The notes below the pieces were generated by a model. The model saw only the letters and a program-made list of their open reading frames with translations, was not told the DNA's origin and did not search any database. From Closterium sp. Naga37s-1 (Eukaryota; Streptophyta; Zygnematophyceae; Desmidiales; Closteriaceae), in the NCBI GenBank assembly GCA_947471745.1, contig CANJKZ010000503.1, forward strand, positions 248,001 through 312,000: a DNA stretch of 64,000 nt, given 5' to 3'. The position numbers were made by a program, and so were the translations under genes. Each line of letters opens with the position of its first letter. Position 1 is the stretch's first letter. Shown here piece by piece: positions 53,180-62,543 of the stretch.

Positions 53180-54680
53180 ATGGCTACTCTCAGCGTCCTC
53201 GCGTTCGATTTTGAGGGCCGTCCGATTGAGTTCGATGCGTGTCTCGATGACCTGCAGGTGTACCTACTGAGCGATTCTAGAGACGGCGTTTCGTTGTTTG
53301 ACCTCACGTCTGGCGCCTCTCTCGCCCCTCCCGACACAACTGACAGTGCGACTCGCTCACAGTGGCTTACCCGTGACGCTGCTGCTCGCCTAGCCGTTCG
53401 CAACCACTTGCCATAAGCCGAACGTGCCCACTTTGGCCAGCACAAGACTGCTAGAGCCCTATACGACGCGGTAGTCGCTCGTTACTCCTCCACTGCCACT
53501 CCTGCTCTAGGCCGCCTTATACTGGCCTAACTGTTTCCCGAGCTGTTCGCCTTTGCCATAGTTGCCGACCTCATCACTCACCTTCGCACTAGTGACACTT
53601 GCTACCGCGCCGCGCTTCCCGCCCAGTTTCTAGCCAAGTTCCCACCTCCTGTGTACATCGCTCTCTACTTCATCGTCACTCGCCTCCCTGACTCTCTTAG
53701 CGCAGTCAGGGACCTCCTTCTCGCCCTTGACCCCACAGCCCTCACTGTCGACCTGCTCGAGAAGCACCTCCTTGCAGCTGAGACCAGCATAGTCGATGTA
53801 GGCGCTTCTCGTGGCACTCCTCGCACTCCCTTCTTTGAGGGGTGTTCCCCCTCCCCCCTTGTCCCCTCAGTCGCTTCTGCTCCTAGTGGGAGGCGCCACA
53901 GCGGCAGGGGCAAGGGAGGCAGGGGTGGTGGGGGTGGCAGCGGTGGAGGCGGTGGTGGGGGCGGCGGAGGGGGTGGAGGTGGCGGTGGTGGCGGAGGGAG
54001 TGGTGGTGGGGGTGGAGGCGTTGGTGGCGGCGGTGGTGGCGGCAGTGGGAGTGGTGGCGGCGGCAGTGGTGGCGGCAATGGGAGTGGTGGTGGCGGCAGT
54101 GGTGGCGGCCGGGGTGGTCCCGGTCAGAGGGGAGGTTCTGGCGGTGGTCAGATAGAGCAGCAGCAACGTCACCGTGAGACCCCTACGCCCCAGGAGCTTC
54201 GTGATTGGTTTGCTCAGCGTGGGGCGTCTGGGGGTATTGTTCGCTGCCAGTACGTCATTCGCATAGGTGACCGCACTGGCCAGACATGCGGGAAGGTTGG
54301 TCACACATAGTCCCGCTGCTTCTCCCGTCTTGACAACGCCTTTCGCGCAGAGTTTCCCGACGCGACTGAGCTCCTCCGCTGGGCAGAGCTCCTTAGGCAG
54401 GGTGTTGATATCTTTGCTCTTGACTATGATGCTATCCTTGCTGCCATGTATGCATTGACTGTTAGTGCTGAGGGTGACTATTACTTATGTGTGCTGCCCA
54501 ACCCAGGTATAGAGGCTGCTGCTCTAGGTGCTAGTGAGTCTGCTCTCCCTGGTACTGCACCTGCTGAGGCCTTGCACACCTTCACGCTTGACTCAGGTGC
54601 TTCCCGATGTTTCTTTCGCGACAGTACCACACTCACACCACTCCCTGCACCTGTTGCAGTCAGCCTGGCTGACCCCTAAG
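53180..54680 (+). pseudogene. Copia D gag and protease, with stop codons
   Basis: From the ATG at 53180 (MATLSVLAFDFEG) a gag domain can be followed through stops at about 53414, 53527 and 54308. A Gly-rich segment (about 53,915-54,150) encodes dozens of Gly with a few Ser, and is followed by PTPQELRDWFAQR. The protease site LDSGASRCFF (near 54,590) is intact. A TAA at 54677-54679 ends the block, and the integrase that should follow is missing. Confidence 0.8.
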
Positions 54681-54717
54681 GGGGCCCAGTTCTTGCACGT
54701 TCCGCCACTATTCTCCC

Positions 54718-56445
54718 GTGTTTGGCTGTTCCGTCTGGCTCACTGTCAGGTCTCCACCTCCCCACGTTCTCGACGAACTTGGTGAGCAACCGTGCTTTGC
54801 CGCTGCTTTGCCTCATCTCGTGTCCATGCTAGTTGCCCCTGAGGGAGACCCGGATGCACCAGACATCCCGACCCCACGCTCCTACGCAGAGGCGATGGAG
54901 GGTCCCTACTCCTCTCAGTGGCAGACAGCCATGGACGCAGAGATGGCTTCCTGGAAGTCCACAGGCACCTACGTCGACGAGGTTCCCCCACCTGGGGCGA
55001 ACATCGTCAGTGGCATGTGGATTTTCAGGGTGAAGCGGCCGCCGGGTTCTCCGCCTGTCTTCAAGGCGCGTTACGTTGCACGAGGCTTCAGTCAGCGAGA
55101 GGGAGTTGACTTCTTCCAGACCTTCTCCCCGACCCCGAAGATGACCACTCTTCGGGTTCTGCTGCACGTCGCTGCTCAGCGTGACTACGAGCTCCACTCT
55201 CTTGACTTCAGCACTGCGTTCTTACAGGGCAGCCTGCACGAGGAGATCTGGCTGCGCCGCCCACCTGGCTTCACTGGGTCGTTCCCTCCTGGTACCCAGT
55301 GGAGCCTCCGGCGGCCAGTCTACGGTCTCCGCCAGGCACCCCGTGAGTGGCACGACACACTGAGGACTACTCTTGCTGCTCTTGGGTTTGCTCCTTCTAC
55401 TGCTGACCCGTCGCTGTTTCTACGCACCGACACCACTCTGCCGCCGTTCTACGTTCTTGTTTACGTAGACGACTTGGTCTTTGCTACTGCTGACACTGAG
55501 GCACTCGCCCATGTGAAGTCGGAGCTGCAGAAGAGACACACGTGCACAGACCTGGGTGAGCTGACAAGCTATCTTGGCTTGCGGATCACCCGGGACAGAG
55601 CACAGCGCACCATCACCTTGACTCAGTCACACATGGTGCAGCAGGTCCTTCAGCGCTTCCGCTTCACGTACTCCTCGCCTCAGCCCACTCCTCTGCCTAC
55701 CGGTCACTCGCTCTCAGCTCTGCCTTCGGATGAGTCCGTAGAGCCGAGTGGCCCGTATCCAGAGCTTGTGGGCTGCCTCATGTACCTGATGACCTGCACT
55801 CAACCTGACCTGGCATACCCTCTTAGCATCCTAGCACGCTATGTCGCTCCCGGCCGTCACCGGAAGGAGCACATGGATGCCGCTAAGAGGGTGTTGCGCT
55901 ACTTGTGCAGTACGTCGGGCATGGGGCTCGTGCTTGGAGGTCGGAGCGACGTTGTCCTCAGGGGTCACTCAGACGCTTCTTGGGCTGACGACCAGGCTAC
56001 GCAGCGGTCGTCTCAGGGTTACACCTTCAGCCTTGGCTCTGGTTCAGTTTCTTGGCGTTCTACTCGCTCTTCTTCTGTTCTCAGCTCCAGTTGTGAGGCT
56101 GAGATCTACGCCACAGCCATGGCTGCACAGGAGTTACGCTGGCTCACCTACCTGCTGACCGACCTGGGAGAGCGGCCTCGTTCTCCTCCAGTGCTGTACG
56201 TTGACAACAAGGCCGCCATTGCCTTGTGTGAGGAGCACAGACTGGAGCACAGGACGAAGCACATCGCTCTGCGCTACTTCCTTGCTCGAGAGCTGCAGCA
56301 GCGTGGTCAGCTTCGTCTGCGTTACGTGGCCACTCGAGCCAACACTGCTGATGTGTTCACCAAGGCGCTTCAGCCTTGTGACCATCAGCGTTTCTGTACT
56401 GTTCTAGGCCTTGTGCCTACTCTCCCTCACTTGCTCACTTCTTGA
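54718..56445 (+). CDS. Copia D reverse transcriptase and RNase H, open remnant
   Basis: An uninterrupted frame of 575 codons. After about 45 residues of junk or junction sequence it follows the reverse transcriptase of Copia A closely (GPYSSQWQTAMDAEMASWKS, VYVDDLVFATAD, YLGLRITRDRA). It then has RNase H (DNKAAIALCEEHRLEHRTKH) and ends LPHLLTS as Copia A does. The high similarity to Copia A shows one family. It is classed as a remnant because integrase and a working gag are absent. Confidence 0.82.
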   Translation: MFGCSVWLTVRSPPPHVLDELGEQPCFAAALPHLVSMLVAPEGDPDAPDIPTPRSYAEAMEGPYSSQWQTAMDAEMASWKSTGTYVDEVPPPGANIVSGMWIFRVKRPPGSPPVFKARYVARGFSQREGVDFFQTFSPTPKMTTLRVLLHVAAQRDYELHSLDFSTAFLQGSLHEEIWLRRPPGFTGSFPPGTQWSLRRPVYGLRQAPREWHDTLRTTLAALGFAPSTADPSLFLRTDTTLPPFYVLVYVDDLVFATADTEALAHVKSELQKRHTCTDLGELTSYLGLRITRDRAQRTITLTQSHMVQQVLQRFRFTYSSPQPTPLPTGHSLSALPSDESVEPSGPYPELVGCLMYLMTCTQPDLAYPLSILARYVAPGRHRKEHMDAAKRVLRYLCSTSGMGLVLGGRSDVVLRGHSDASWADDQATQRSSQGYTFSLGSGSVSWRSTRSSSVLSSSCEAEIYATAMAAQELRWLTYLLTDLGERPRSPPVLYVDNKAAIALCEEHRLEHRTKHIALRYFLARELQQRGQLRLRYVATRANTADVFTKALQPCDHQRFCTVLGLVPTLPHLLTS

Positions 56446-56676
56446 CTCTGCTTGTACTGTGATCTCTATATATATATACCTGCATGTTTACTCTTGTTAG
56501 GTTGTGATCACTGTACCTCTTGTTATATTATCAAACTGCATGTGAACTGGTCTTGTGACCACTTGCTTGTGCTCGGAATTTGTGTGGTTTCCTTGAGATC
56601 CACCCTGAGCTTGCTTTGCTTTGCTTTGACTGGTCTTGTGACCATCTGGTTGTCTCCCACTTAGCCTATGGGGGTG

Positions 56677-56814
56677 TGTCAAACATTATACATGTTCATA
56701 TTGTGTAGGCTATAGTGGGTTTAGCCTTAGGGGGTACAACATTGCTAGGGTTTCCTACTTGTATCACCCTGCTGCCTAGTTTCACACATTCTCGTTCAGT
56801 TCTACATTTTAACA
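56677..56814 (+). repeat. 3' LTR of Copia D
   Basis: Begins TGTCAAAC after the polypurine tract, contains TGTGTAGGCTATAGTGGG, and ends about TTTTAACA. Divergence from the 5' LTR is evident by eye. Confidence 0.75.
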
Positions 56815-57119
56815 TTAACGTCCCCCTCGAACTGGTTTTCAAACACTCCTCAGGTCCAGTGGCGAAAAAGTTGGAATTTCGACCGTCGGATCGATTCGAA
56901 TCTCAACAGCCCTGAGAATTTCGCCCAAAAAAGTTGGAATTTGGAGCGTCGGATCGAATTTCTTCTCAACGGCCGAGATCGGACGCGAATTTTGTTGAAG
57001 GGAGAATTACGCACAGAATCAACGCTTGTCATTTTTTTACAGTCGATTCGACTCACAGTAAGACGACCAGCGCCTAGAATTCAATTATTTTCGTCGCACA
57101 TTTTCATGTAAATCACCAA

Positions 57120-60100
57120 ATGGAGGAAAATGGTGATGATTCCGCACGAAAAAATACGGAGTTACACACCGGCTTGGACCAGACACGAGCAGCACTCCAG
57201 CGAATAGAGGCGCTTCTCGCGAACCAGTCGGCAGCCGCCATAGCAGCAGCGAACGCATCTGCGAATGCAGCAGTGACGGCAGCAGCAGCAGCGTCGACAC
57301 CGACACTTCACCCAGCAGCAGCGGCAGTGGCTACAGTGAATCTTGAGGCGGCACGTCCGAGGCAACCGGAGACGTTCAATCCGAATGCGAGAGACACCGA
57401 CGTCCGTCGATTCATTGCGACCCTCAGAATCTACTTCGAGGCCGTTGGCTGTACGACCCCGACACACGATGCAATGCGGATTCGGCTCGCAGCGACACTG
57501 TTACGAGGCCCGGCGCTCGAATGGATTTACAACAGCAATAAGATCCGAGGCGAGGGGTTATGGACGTAGTTTCGGGAAGCTTTAATTCAACGCTTCGAAC
57601 CAATCAACTCCAGCTACATGGCGCGGCAGCAGATTCATCGGCATAAACAGTTCTGCAGTGTAACACAGTACACGCAGCAGATGGAGAGCCTCTTCAACCG
57701 AATTACCGACCTGACCGAAGGGGGAATTATCCAAGCGTATACTGAGGGGCTAAAAATGGAAGTCCGGCAACAGGTGATTGCTGCGAACTACAACAACTAC
57801 CGCGACATGATGTGTGCAGTAGAGAGATTCGATGCGTTGATGCGAGATCAACCCGAAACACGACGACGCGTGCCGAATAGATCATTCGGCACGGAGCGAT
57901 CGGCACCACCCACGACCGCCGACCCGATGGATATCAACAAGATCGACGCAAAGCAGCGACCGACAAAATATGAGAAATGAGAATTTTGCGGCGCAGCAGG
58001 ACATCGACTCTTGGCGTGTTGGAAAATGAAGAAGGCCCGAGTGGAGCAGTACAAGGATATAATGCCCGACGACCTACTTGCAGGCGTACCTCCGGCACGC
58101 ACCCACGAGCACGAGATCGTGGAGGAACTAGGTGCGAAACCCGTCTCACGTGCACCATACCGACTGAGTCCGACCGAACTGACAGACATGAAGAAACAGA
58201 TAGAGTATCTACTAGACAGACAACTGATCCGCCCATCCACCTCTCCCTACGGTGCACCAGTTCTCTTCACTTCAAAACCAGACGGCAGTTTACGGATGTG
58301 CATCGACTACCGCGCACTGAACAAACAGACAGTAAAAAACAAATACCCCATACCGCGCATAGACGACCTACTGGACCAACTGCGTGCTGCAACAGTCTTT
58401 TCGAAGCTGGACCTACGGTCGGGTTACTGGCAGATCAAGATGGCAGACAACTCGGTCCACAAGATACGGCTCCTACGAATACTTGGTGATGCCGTTCGGA
58501 CTCTGCAACGCACCAGCGACGTTCCAGGCGGAAATGAACCATATCCCGCGGCCCCTGCTGGACGAGTGCGTAGTAGTGTACATCGACGATATCCTCATCT
58601 ACTCCAAGAACATGAAGGAGCACGTGGAGCATCTGCGGAAGGTGTTCGAGATCCTGCGGAAAAACAAGTTCTACGTGAAGCTATCGAAGAGCGACTTCGC
58701 CCTAAAAGAAGGTGCAGTTTCTCGGGCACATGGTAAGTGCCGAGGGCGTACACGTGGACCCGCGGAAAATCGAAGCCGTCAAGAAGTGGAAAGTTCCGGA
58801 GAACGTGAAGGAGTTGCAGCAGTTCCTAGGCCTCCTCGCACTACTACAACAGGTTCGTGCCACAGTACGCTAAGATAGCAGCGCCACTGACCGACCTACT
58901 GAAAAAAGATACGCCCCACAAATGGGATACCCCTCATCAGCAAGCCATGGAGCAGCTACAGACAGCACTGACTACAGCGCCAGTACTCATCCTACCGGAC
59001 CCAGACAAGGACTACGTGGTGGAAGCAGACGCTAGTGACTAGGCAGTCGGAGCAGTACTGATGCAGGATCACGGACGCGATTTACAGCCTATCGCCTACC
59101 TCAGTAAAAAGCTACACGGAGCAGAACTGAACTATCCCATACACGACAAGGAAGCCTTAGCCATCGTCGTAGCCTTGAAGGCGTGGAGGTGTTACCTAGA
59201 GGGAGCCAAGACTACAGTCTATACTGACCACTTCAGTCTCAAATACCTGAAGTCGCAGTCGACGCTCTCACGACGACAGGTGCGGTGGGTGGACTTCTTG
59301 GAAACTCACTTCCACTACGACATCGTCTACAAGCCCGGGCTACACAACAAAGCAGATGCGTTGAGCCGCCCCGGTCATGTAGCAGGCATCCAGCTCGACG
59401 GGATGAACCCTCTGCTCAAGGGTCTGTTCCAACATGGATACTCCGTGGACGCAGAGATCGCTACAGCACAGACTAAGAAGCTGTTACAGTGGGAGAAAGA
59501 CTTAGCTGCAAGGAAGGGCACATGAAAGATTTGGGTACCGAATTGCGCCCCGTTACGGCAGATCCTATTGGAGGAGTTTCACGACGTACCATACGCGGGA
59601 CATTTCGGGAGCAACAAGACGTTAGCGGGAATAGCAAAGTATTATTACTGGCCCGGGATGGCAGCAGACGTGCAGCAGTTCGTCACCTCTTGCGACACAT
59701 GCCAGCGGATGAAGAGCAGCAAGCAGAAAAAAGCAGGGTTACTTCAGCCTCTACCCGTACCGGAGCAACCATGGCAAGTCGTTAGCCTCAACTTCATCAC
59801 GGGACTTCCTTCGACCTCACGAGGGCATGACGCTATACTCGTGATGATCAACAAAGTTCTCCAAAATGGGTCACTTCATCCCGACCAATGCCACAGCTAC
59901 AGCTGAAGCAACTGCTCGCCTCTTCTTCGACCGCATCATCACCATCCACGGCATCCCCGCTACACTCATCTCCGACAGAGACCCCAAATTCACGAGTAAG
60001 TTCTGGAATGAGCTCATGGGATTATTGGGGACCAAACTTGCGATGTCCTCAGCATACCACCCACAGACTGACAGACAGACAGAGCGACTCAATCAAGTGG

Positions 60101-60813
60101 TTGAACACTTACTGCGCACAGCTTGCAAAGACGATGTCAGCCACCGGGACACACAGTTACCGACCCTACAGTTTGCTTACAACAACGCGTCGCATGCGGC
60201 CACAGGGAAAACTCCTTTCTTCCTGTGTTACGGACGGGAACCACTCACACCACAGCAGCCAACCACACCGGCACACGTCCAAGCCGCACATGACTTCGTC
60301 ACCACCATGCAGCAGCTATGGGATAAGACTCAGCGACGTCTCACCACGATGCAGACCTCCCAGAAGCAGTATGCCGATCGCCAGCGACGAGATTACTCAG
60401 TAGCTGTCGGAGATCAGGTGCTTCTTGACACACGCAACTTGAACCTGTCTCACCTCCCATCCAAACTCCGGCCTCGCTTCTGTGGTCCTTTTCTCGTTGA
60501 GGCACAGGTGACACCAGTTACATTCCGCTTGTGCTTACCAGATACGTGGAAGCTTCACAATGCTTTCCATGTTCAGCTACTGACACCCTACAAGGACCCC
60601 AACCAACAGTTCCAGCGACGGCAGCTACCGCCACCACCACCTGTTCTCATCCAAGATGAACCAGAGTACGAAGTGGAGCGTGTTCTCACTCATCGGCACC
60701 GTGGCGGCAAGACCCTTGAGTTCCTGATACGCTGGAAGGGATACGACCCCACTGAGGACAGTTGGGTTGCAGAAGCTGATATGGGCAACGCACGCCGTGC
60801 TCTCAATGACTAG
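57120..60813 (+). pseudogene. Gypsy gag-pol with chromodomain, broken
   Basis: Gag (57120-about 57,980) has an Ala-rich N-terminus, a capsid-like ALEWIYNSN block, a TAG near 57567 and a TGA just before the zinc knuckle ([11 protein letters not shown]). The protease is absent: only about 40 residues separate the knuckle from the reverse transcriptase ([32 protein letters not shown]). Frameshifts near 58,465 and 58,710 and stops near 58,873 and 59,040 interrupt it. RNase H (LHGAELNYPIHDKEALAIV), the HHCC integrase zinc domain (YAGHFGSNKT, CDTCQRMKSS), a frameshift near 59,860, the integrase core and a chromodomain (60,667-60,805, VERVLTH…LIRWKGYDPTEDSW) follow. The last 315 codons are open. The chromodomain marks the chromovirus clade, which targets chromatin in known members. 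Confidence 0.88.
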
Positions 60814-60862
60814 CTTGTCAAGCAGGGTGTTTCTCACGCCACCCAGCTTTGAGGAGGGGACG

Positions 60863-61232
60863 TGTGAGAGTACGACGGCTTATGCTGGCTTTGCTAGCTT
60901 GCCTATACTTTCTTATGCTATTACTAGCTTGGGTTTTATTTATCATACATAGATATGCTTGATTTCCTAGGTTAGGTGCATTCCTATATGTTATTATAGT
61001 TATAGCACCGAACCAAGTTACGTGTACCGAACTCAAGCCTATTCGGTTTCCACCGAATTGCTTTCTACTGAGTTCGGGAAGGTTCTGTTCGGGACGCTTC
61101 GCGACCCTCAGAACATTCGCGTAACACCTGGGTAACTGGCCTTGTGTCGAGACTATATATAGCCTCGTGTTGTACCCAGGTGAATCATTCAATTCAAACT
61201 CTCTTTTCTGAGCTCGATCCTAGATCCTCACA
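60863..61232 (+). repeat. 3' LTR of the Gypsy element
   Basis: 370 bp, TGTGAG…CTCACA. It is followed by ACATG (61233-61237), the same 5 bp that adjoin the truncated minus-strand LTR at 38109. A TATATATAG box near 61,153-61,161 may be its promoter. Confidence 0.88.
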
Positions 61233-61393
61233 ACATGGAAGTTACCAGGGTAAGCGACGATACCATCGCAATAAACACTTGACGCCGTCATGACAGCGAC
61301 GCACTGTACCATACATTTTTGTCCAAATAACGTGCCAGACTGAACCGCGTGTATTGTTGTAACCCTCCCGAACGTTGAACTCTTACGTGACAG

Positions 61394-61878
61394 GTCATGG
61401 GGAGGCAATATTGCGAGGCATTGGCGATATCAGCGGTGTGATTCGCGTGGTCGTTTTCCACAATACCACCAGCGTGAACATTCGTTACTCACTCCACGTG
61501 GCCGGATTAAGCATCCAAGGTTTCCCGACTGTTGCTGGGATCGTCCCTGCCAGATCTAACGGCCCCGTGGTTTATTTCCCTTCGAAAACTTGGTCCAATG
61601 GGACAAACAGTCCTCCCTTCGACCTTGGTTGGATAAAGCAAGGTGATGCAAGGAAGATGGGCCTGCTCTATAAGTATACTTCATCCGGATGGTGCTATGA
61701 TGCAGGGAGCGATGCTGCAAGGGCAGGAATGACCGTCGCTGATGTTATTGGAGGGCTGATGGCGTCCCCAGAATCTTATTATGGAACCATTATGGCTCCT
61801 GGCGGGAGGGCAAGGGGTGTCTTTACGCTGCAACCACTGCCAGATAAGATGTTTCGTTATGGCTCCTCATCATCTTGA
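61394..61878 (+). pseudogene. Body exon of a split CHRD-like gene
   Basis: After an acceptor (GTGACAG, ending 61393), 160 codons run open to a TGA at 61876-61878. The protein resembles the two intact CHRD-like genes: GHGEAILRGIGDISG matches their GHVEADLTGNGNITG, and VVVFHNTT, NIRYSLHVAGL and GGLMASPESYYGTIMAPGG follow in order. The intron found inside this region in the intact genes is absent, and so is the Gly-rich segment. There is no start codon or signal peptide in reach, because a Gypsy LTR ends 160 bp upstream. Exon phase (1) fits the orphan signal-peptide exon at 38425-38362. It counts as a pseudogene unless transcribed from the LTR. Confidence 0.7.
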
Positions 61879-62543
61879 ATGCATTTCATCATGTGGTGCA
61901 CTGCACGGACGTCATGCTGATTTGTACAGTGTAGACTGTCAGCTCAATTAGAGCCTCTCTTAGTGCTATTTTTGCTTTGAAAAACTTTCAAGAATCAGCT
62001 GACCTGGACTTTATAATATGTGCTATGGTGAAGGACATTGAGGCTCTAGTAATGAACTTATCGAATGCAACTCCATTGAGGTCATCAATTGCGGTCGAGT
62101 GCTTTCCCCCCACGTACCCCATGCTTGCCTGCTTTTTGGGCTGCGGTAACCATGCATCGCTAGTCACTGTTTGACGAGTCGTTGCCCACGTATTCGTCGC
62201 ATTGAGAAAGCTTGCTTCTGTAGCAATTGGCATCGTTCTCATTACAATGGGTTCAAGTACATTGGTTCCTAGCAATAATACCAATATACTATCACATCCA
62301 AAGTGTCGAAGTACTATTCTAAAAAAATGACTAGCCTGTGGAGGGTGGGTGGGAATTGAACTTGAGCGGTTGTAATAATGAGAGACGTGGGTAGGGGAAG
62401 AATGACCACAGCCTACATTATATATTCGGAGAAAGCGAATACCGCGCTTCGACGATGCACAAAATTGCATTACAGTCAGCTTTGCTTTCACAATACGCAA
62501 ATTTGAAAGCGATAAACGATAAGAAATTTTTCAATTTGCGAGA
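61879..62543. other. 3' flank of the body exon; no gene seen
   Basis: About 660 bp, AT-rich. A 170-codon minus-strand frame (62500-61988) has no recognisable features and unremarkable composition; I do not annotate it as a gene. Confidence 0.3.

Larger units (their letters stand above)
52511..56814 (+). mobile_element. Copia LTR retrotransposon D, internally deleted
   Basis: 5' LTR 52511-52640 (TGTCAA…TTGACA), adjoining primer-binding site TGGTTTCATAGCAGG at 52641, gag, protease site, reverse transcriptase, RNase H, polypurine tract CCTATGGGGGTG and 3' LTR 56677-56814. The integrase is deleted between the protease and the reverse transcriptase. The two LTRs differ at many positions and the flanks (ATCTG before, TTAAC after) do not match, so one end has been exchanged or lies at a breakpoint. 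Confidence 0.85.
56815..61232 (+). mobile_element. Gypsy chromovirus LTR retrotransposon, 5' LTR displaced
   Basis: A leader (56815-57119, containing two copies of an AAAAAGTTGGAATTT…GTCGGATCGA unit) is followed by gag, reverse transcriptase, RNase H, integrase with a C-terminal chromodomain, a purine-rich tract (GAGGAGGGGACG) and a 3' LTR. No 5' LTR precedes the leader; its likely partner is the minus-strand remnant at 38109-37791. Confidence 0.88.

Noticed and set aside
52766-53214. Arg/Ala/Pro-rich and Gly/Arg-rich frames of 90-130 codons
   Set aside because: They come from CCTGC/CGCGC low-complexity DNA in the leader of Copia D.
61988-62500. A 170-codon minus-strand frame
   Set aside because: No domain, no signal, no neighbouring exon, and no resemblance to any element here; probably chance, although not excluded.
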